Shown here: positions 5,803 to 7,132 of the stretch, piece after piece
Layout: every line of letters starts with the position of its first letter
How positions within the stretch are numbered: position 1 is the first letter of the stretch
Notes under the pieces: generated by a model
What the model saw: the letters and a program-made list of their open reading frames with translations, nothing else
Databases searched by the model: none
What the model was told of the DNA's origin: nothing
Assembly: GCA_036009105.1 (NCBI GenBank)
Contig: DASYMJ010000090.1
Coordinates: 1 to 7,132, forward strand
Source: JAFAVZ01 sp036009105
Lineage (GTDB): Bacteria; Acidobacteriota; Thermoanaerobaculia; Gp7-AA8
Length of the DNA: 7,132 nt
Direction of reading: 5' to 3'
Translations under genes and position numbers: made by a program

Positions 5803-5826
5803 CAAGGCTTCCGACAAGGCTCCCGA
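5803..5826 (+). repeat. 12-bp tandem direct repeat, pair 2
   Basis: CAAGGCTTCCGA (5803-5814) is followed at once by CAAGGCTCCCGA (5815-5826), again 11 of 12 identical. The unit differs from pair 1 but has the same length, and the two pairs are 8 bp apart. Two such pairs in succession fit a nucleoprotein assembly region of an integration module. Confidence 0.65.
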
Positions 5827-5852
5827 ATCGACTTCGCCCGAGTCGGATTCGG
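5823..5852 (+). repeat. Imperfect inverted repeat upstream of the excisionase-like gene
   Basis: CCGAATCGACT (5823-5833) pairs with AGTCGGATTCGG (5841-5852) with one bulged base and a 7-nt loop. It overlaps the end of tandem pair 2 and ends 39 bp before the HTH gene start. It could be an operator for the small HTH protein or an attenuating leader hairpin. Confidence 0.55.
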
Positions 5853-5880
5853 CCCGCGCGAGCCCTGCGACGATCGCTTC

Positions 5881-5885
5881 GGAGG
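5881..5885 (+). promoter_or_regulatory. Shine-Dalgarno sequence of the HTH gene
   Basis: GGAGG sits 6 nt before ATG 5892 and decides that start over the longer open frame beginning at 5769. It is the only canonical ribosome-binding site I see in this window. Confidence 0.85.
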
Positions 5886-5891
5886 ATTCCG

Positions 5892-6104
5892 ATGAGCGAA
5901 TTCATCGCACGGCACGTGCTCGCGGCCGAACTCGGCGTACAGACACAGACCATCGCGAAATGGGAGCGGGACGGGTGGTTCCCGGAGCCGGTCCACCGGA
6001 TCTCGGACCGCCTGATTCTCTACCGTCGGGCGATGGTCGACGCCGCGATCGCGGAGCGGCGCGAGCGCACGAGGAAGCGCCAGCCGCCGCAGCGCGTCGC
6101 GTGA
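5892..6104 (+). CDS. Small HTH protein, AlpA/excisionase-like (MerR-type DNA-binding fold)
   Basis: The 70-aa product has one small winged-helix/MerR-like DNA-binding domain over residues about 6-52: FIARHVLAAELGVQTQTIAKWERDG (helix-turn-helix), WFPEPVHRISDRLILYRRAMVDAAI (wing and closing helix), then a basic Arg/Lys-rich tail. This is the usual form of excisionases and AlpA-type activators encoded next to tyrosine integrases. Such proteins bend attachment-site DNA and favour excision, and can regulate the integrase gene. The start at ATG 5892 is fixed by GGAGG and by where the conserved domain begins. Its TGA overlaps the integrase GTG (GTGA, 6101-6104), so the two are probably translated together. 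The repeats and inverted repeat just upstream are plausible binding sites. Family placement is by fold pattern, so a simple transcription factor is also possible. Confidence 0.8.
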   Translation: MSEFIARHVLAAELGVQTQTIAKWERDGWFPEPVHRISDRLILYRRAMVDAAIAERRERTRKRQPPQRVA

Positions 6105-7132
6105 AGCCGCGGAGGCGCGCCCGGACGCTCGCGCAGGGTCTCGTCTACGACGAAGCCACGCGCACGGCGAAGATCTCGATCTACGTCGAAGGGCGGAAGG
6201 GCGCAACGCGGATTCGCCGCACCGTGCATGACGTCTCGAAGGATGAGGCGATGCAGGTGCACGCCTCCCTGCGCGCGAAAGCGAATCGCGGGCGCGAGAA
6301 GCCGTCCGCCGTCGCGCCCACGTTGCAGACGTTCTTCGACGCCTACTTCGAGCTGATCGCGGAACGCATCTCTCGATCGACGGCGAGCAGCTATAGGCAG
6401 ACCGCGGAGCGCTACCTGCTCCCGCGCTTTGGGGCGTGGCGGCTCTCGGACATCACGGCCGGCGCCGTGAACGTCTGGCTGCTCGAACTGAAACGCGAGC
6501 GTCGTGCCGAACGTCTTCCGCCGCTCGCTGGCGCGACGCTCAACGGCTACGCGAACATCCTCCGTGCGATCGTGAACTATGCGGTCCGCTTCGATGTGAT
6601 CGAGGAGAGCCCGTTCAAGAAGGCGTTCGATCGCGAGAAGGTGAACAAGCCGACGAACGAACTCTCGGAGGCCGAATGCGCTGCGTTTCTCGGTGCGTTC
6701 AACGACCGCGACGCCTTCGTCGCGCATCTCCGCGCGAAGCATCGCCGCGGCGAGGTCGTCGCGTGCGTCCGCTATCCGACGCCGCGCGTGTTCGGCGGCA
6801 GCATGCGGTGGGACAGCGACGCCGCGAACGAGTATTGGGAGCGCTTCCGCGCGCTGCGTCCGTTCTTCGTCGTCGCGCTCACGACCGGCCTCCGGCTCGG
6901 CGATCTCTGTCGCCTCTCCTGGAAGGACGTGCGGTGGAACGACGGCTGGATTCAGCTCGTCATGGAGAAGACCGAGCGCGAAGTCGTCGTGCCGATTAGC
7001 GCCGCCTGCGAAGCGTCACTCCGCGAGTGCCGGGCACGAACCGTCGTCGGCGAGTGTGTCTTCGTCGATGAAGCGGGCGCGCCGCTCTCCGTCACGCGCA
7101 TTCGACGGACGTTCGCAATCGCGAAGTCGCTC
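6101..7132 (+). CDS. Tyrosine recombinase (phage/island-type integrase), C-terminus beyond right edge
   Basis: The frame is open for 344 codons to the window edge. It would catalyse integration and excision of the element at the tRNA site. Residues about 10-65 form an arm-binding-like N-terminal domain. Residues about 73-172 are the core-binding SAM-like domain (TLQTFFDAYFELIAERI, then SSYRQTAERYLLPRFGAWRLSDIT, then NGYANILRAIVNYAVRFDVIEESPF). The catalytic domain then begins, with the first catalytic Arg at 265 in TTGLRLGDLCRLSWKDV and the beta-hairpin Lys at about 290 (MEKTEREVVVPIS). The HxxR box and nucleophilic Tyr lie outside. About 45 extra residues (about 203-248, with VRYPTPRVFGG) precede the Arg box; I recall similar inserts in other integrases from GC-rich bacteria. 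The start is GTG 6101, overlapping the HTH stop. Alanine is mostly GCG here, while the chromosomal genes prefer GCC, consistent with acquired DNA. Identity is secure; phage, ICE or island cannot be told apart. Confidence 0.93.
   Translation, partial: MKPRRRARTLAQGLVYDEATRTAKISIYVEGRKGATRIRRTVHDVSKDEAMQVHASLRAKANRGREKPSAVAPTLQTFFDAYFELIAERISRSTASSYRQTAERYLLPRFGAWRLSDITAGAVNVWLLELKRERRAERLPPLAGATLNGYANILRAIVNYAVRFDVIEESPFKKAFDREKVNKPTNELSEAECAAFLGAFNDRDAFVAHLRAKHRRGEVVACVRYPTPRVFGGSMRWDSDAANEYWERFRALRPFFVVALTTGLRLGDLCRLSWKDVRWNDGWIQLVMEKTEREVVVPISAACEASLRECRARTVVGECVFVDEAGAPLSVTRIRRTFAIAKSL

Noticed and set aside
5769..5891. Longer version of the HTH protein starting at 5769.
   Set aside because: The extra 41 residues are Arg/Pro-rich, cover the tandem repeats and hairpin, and have no ribosome-binding site, while ATG 5892 has GGAGG and starts at the domain.

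Overview
The window is high-GC bacterial DNA with strong G/C preference at third codon positions. It encodes LolA, so the cell is diderm (has an outer membrane). GC-rich codon use, missing Shine-Dalgarno sequences before the housekeeping genes, the secreted orphan protein and a GATC-rich palindromic repeat make me think of Acidobacteriota (Thermoanaerobaculia-like) or Myxococcota. That placement is an impression, not shown by the sequence.

Left part, minus strand (1-1422): lolA (periplasmic lipoprotein carrier) is followed by tgt (queuosine tRNA modification), which runs off the left edge. The lolA stop and the tgt start share GTGA. tgt carries an 81-bp palindromic repeat exactly in frame, adding 27 residues to the enzyme. 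A 60-bp divergent promoter region (1423-1482) separates lolA from the rightward genes.

Middle, plus strand (1483-5556): three closely spaced genes probably form one operon. They are a secreted protein of unknown function, a membrane-anchored M23 (MepM/Csd3-type) cell-wall peptidase, and a 618-aa chimera. The chimera joins a complete GHMP sugar kinase to what looks like the C-terminal third of a HerA/DUF87-type ATPase lacking its ATPase core. A perfect 11-bp inverted repeat lies at the seam. This fusion is the strangest coding object here.

Right part (5557-7132): an intact tRNA-Pro(GGG) gene with encoded CCA is followed at once by a G-free C-rich tract, a hairpin, two successive pairs of 12-bp tandem repeats and a second hairpin. 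Then come a 70-aa excisionase/AlpA-like HTH protein and a tyrosine recombinase, overlapping by GTGA. This is the layout of the left end of an integrated element (prophage, ICE or genomic island) using the tRNA 3' end as attachment site. Its cargo and far end lie outside the window. The integrase uses GCG for alanine much more than the chromosomal genes, which prefer GCC. Its small partner has the only clear GGAGG ribosome-binding site seen here.

No stretch over 300 bases is empty: the 335 bases between the fusion gene and the HTH gene hold the tRNA and the repeat-rich attachment region.
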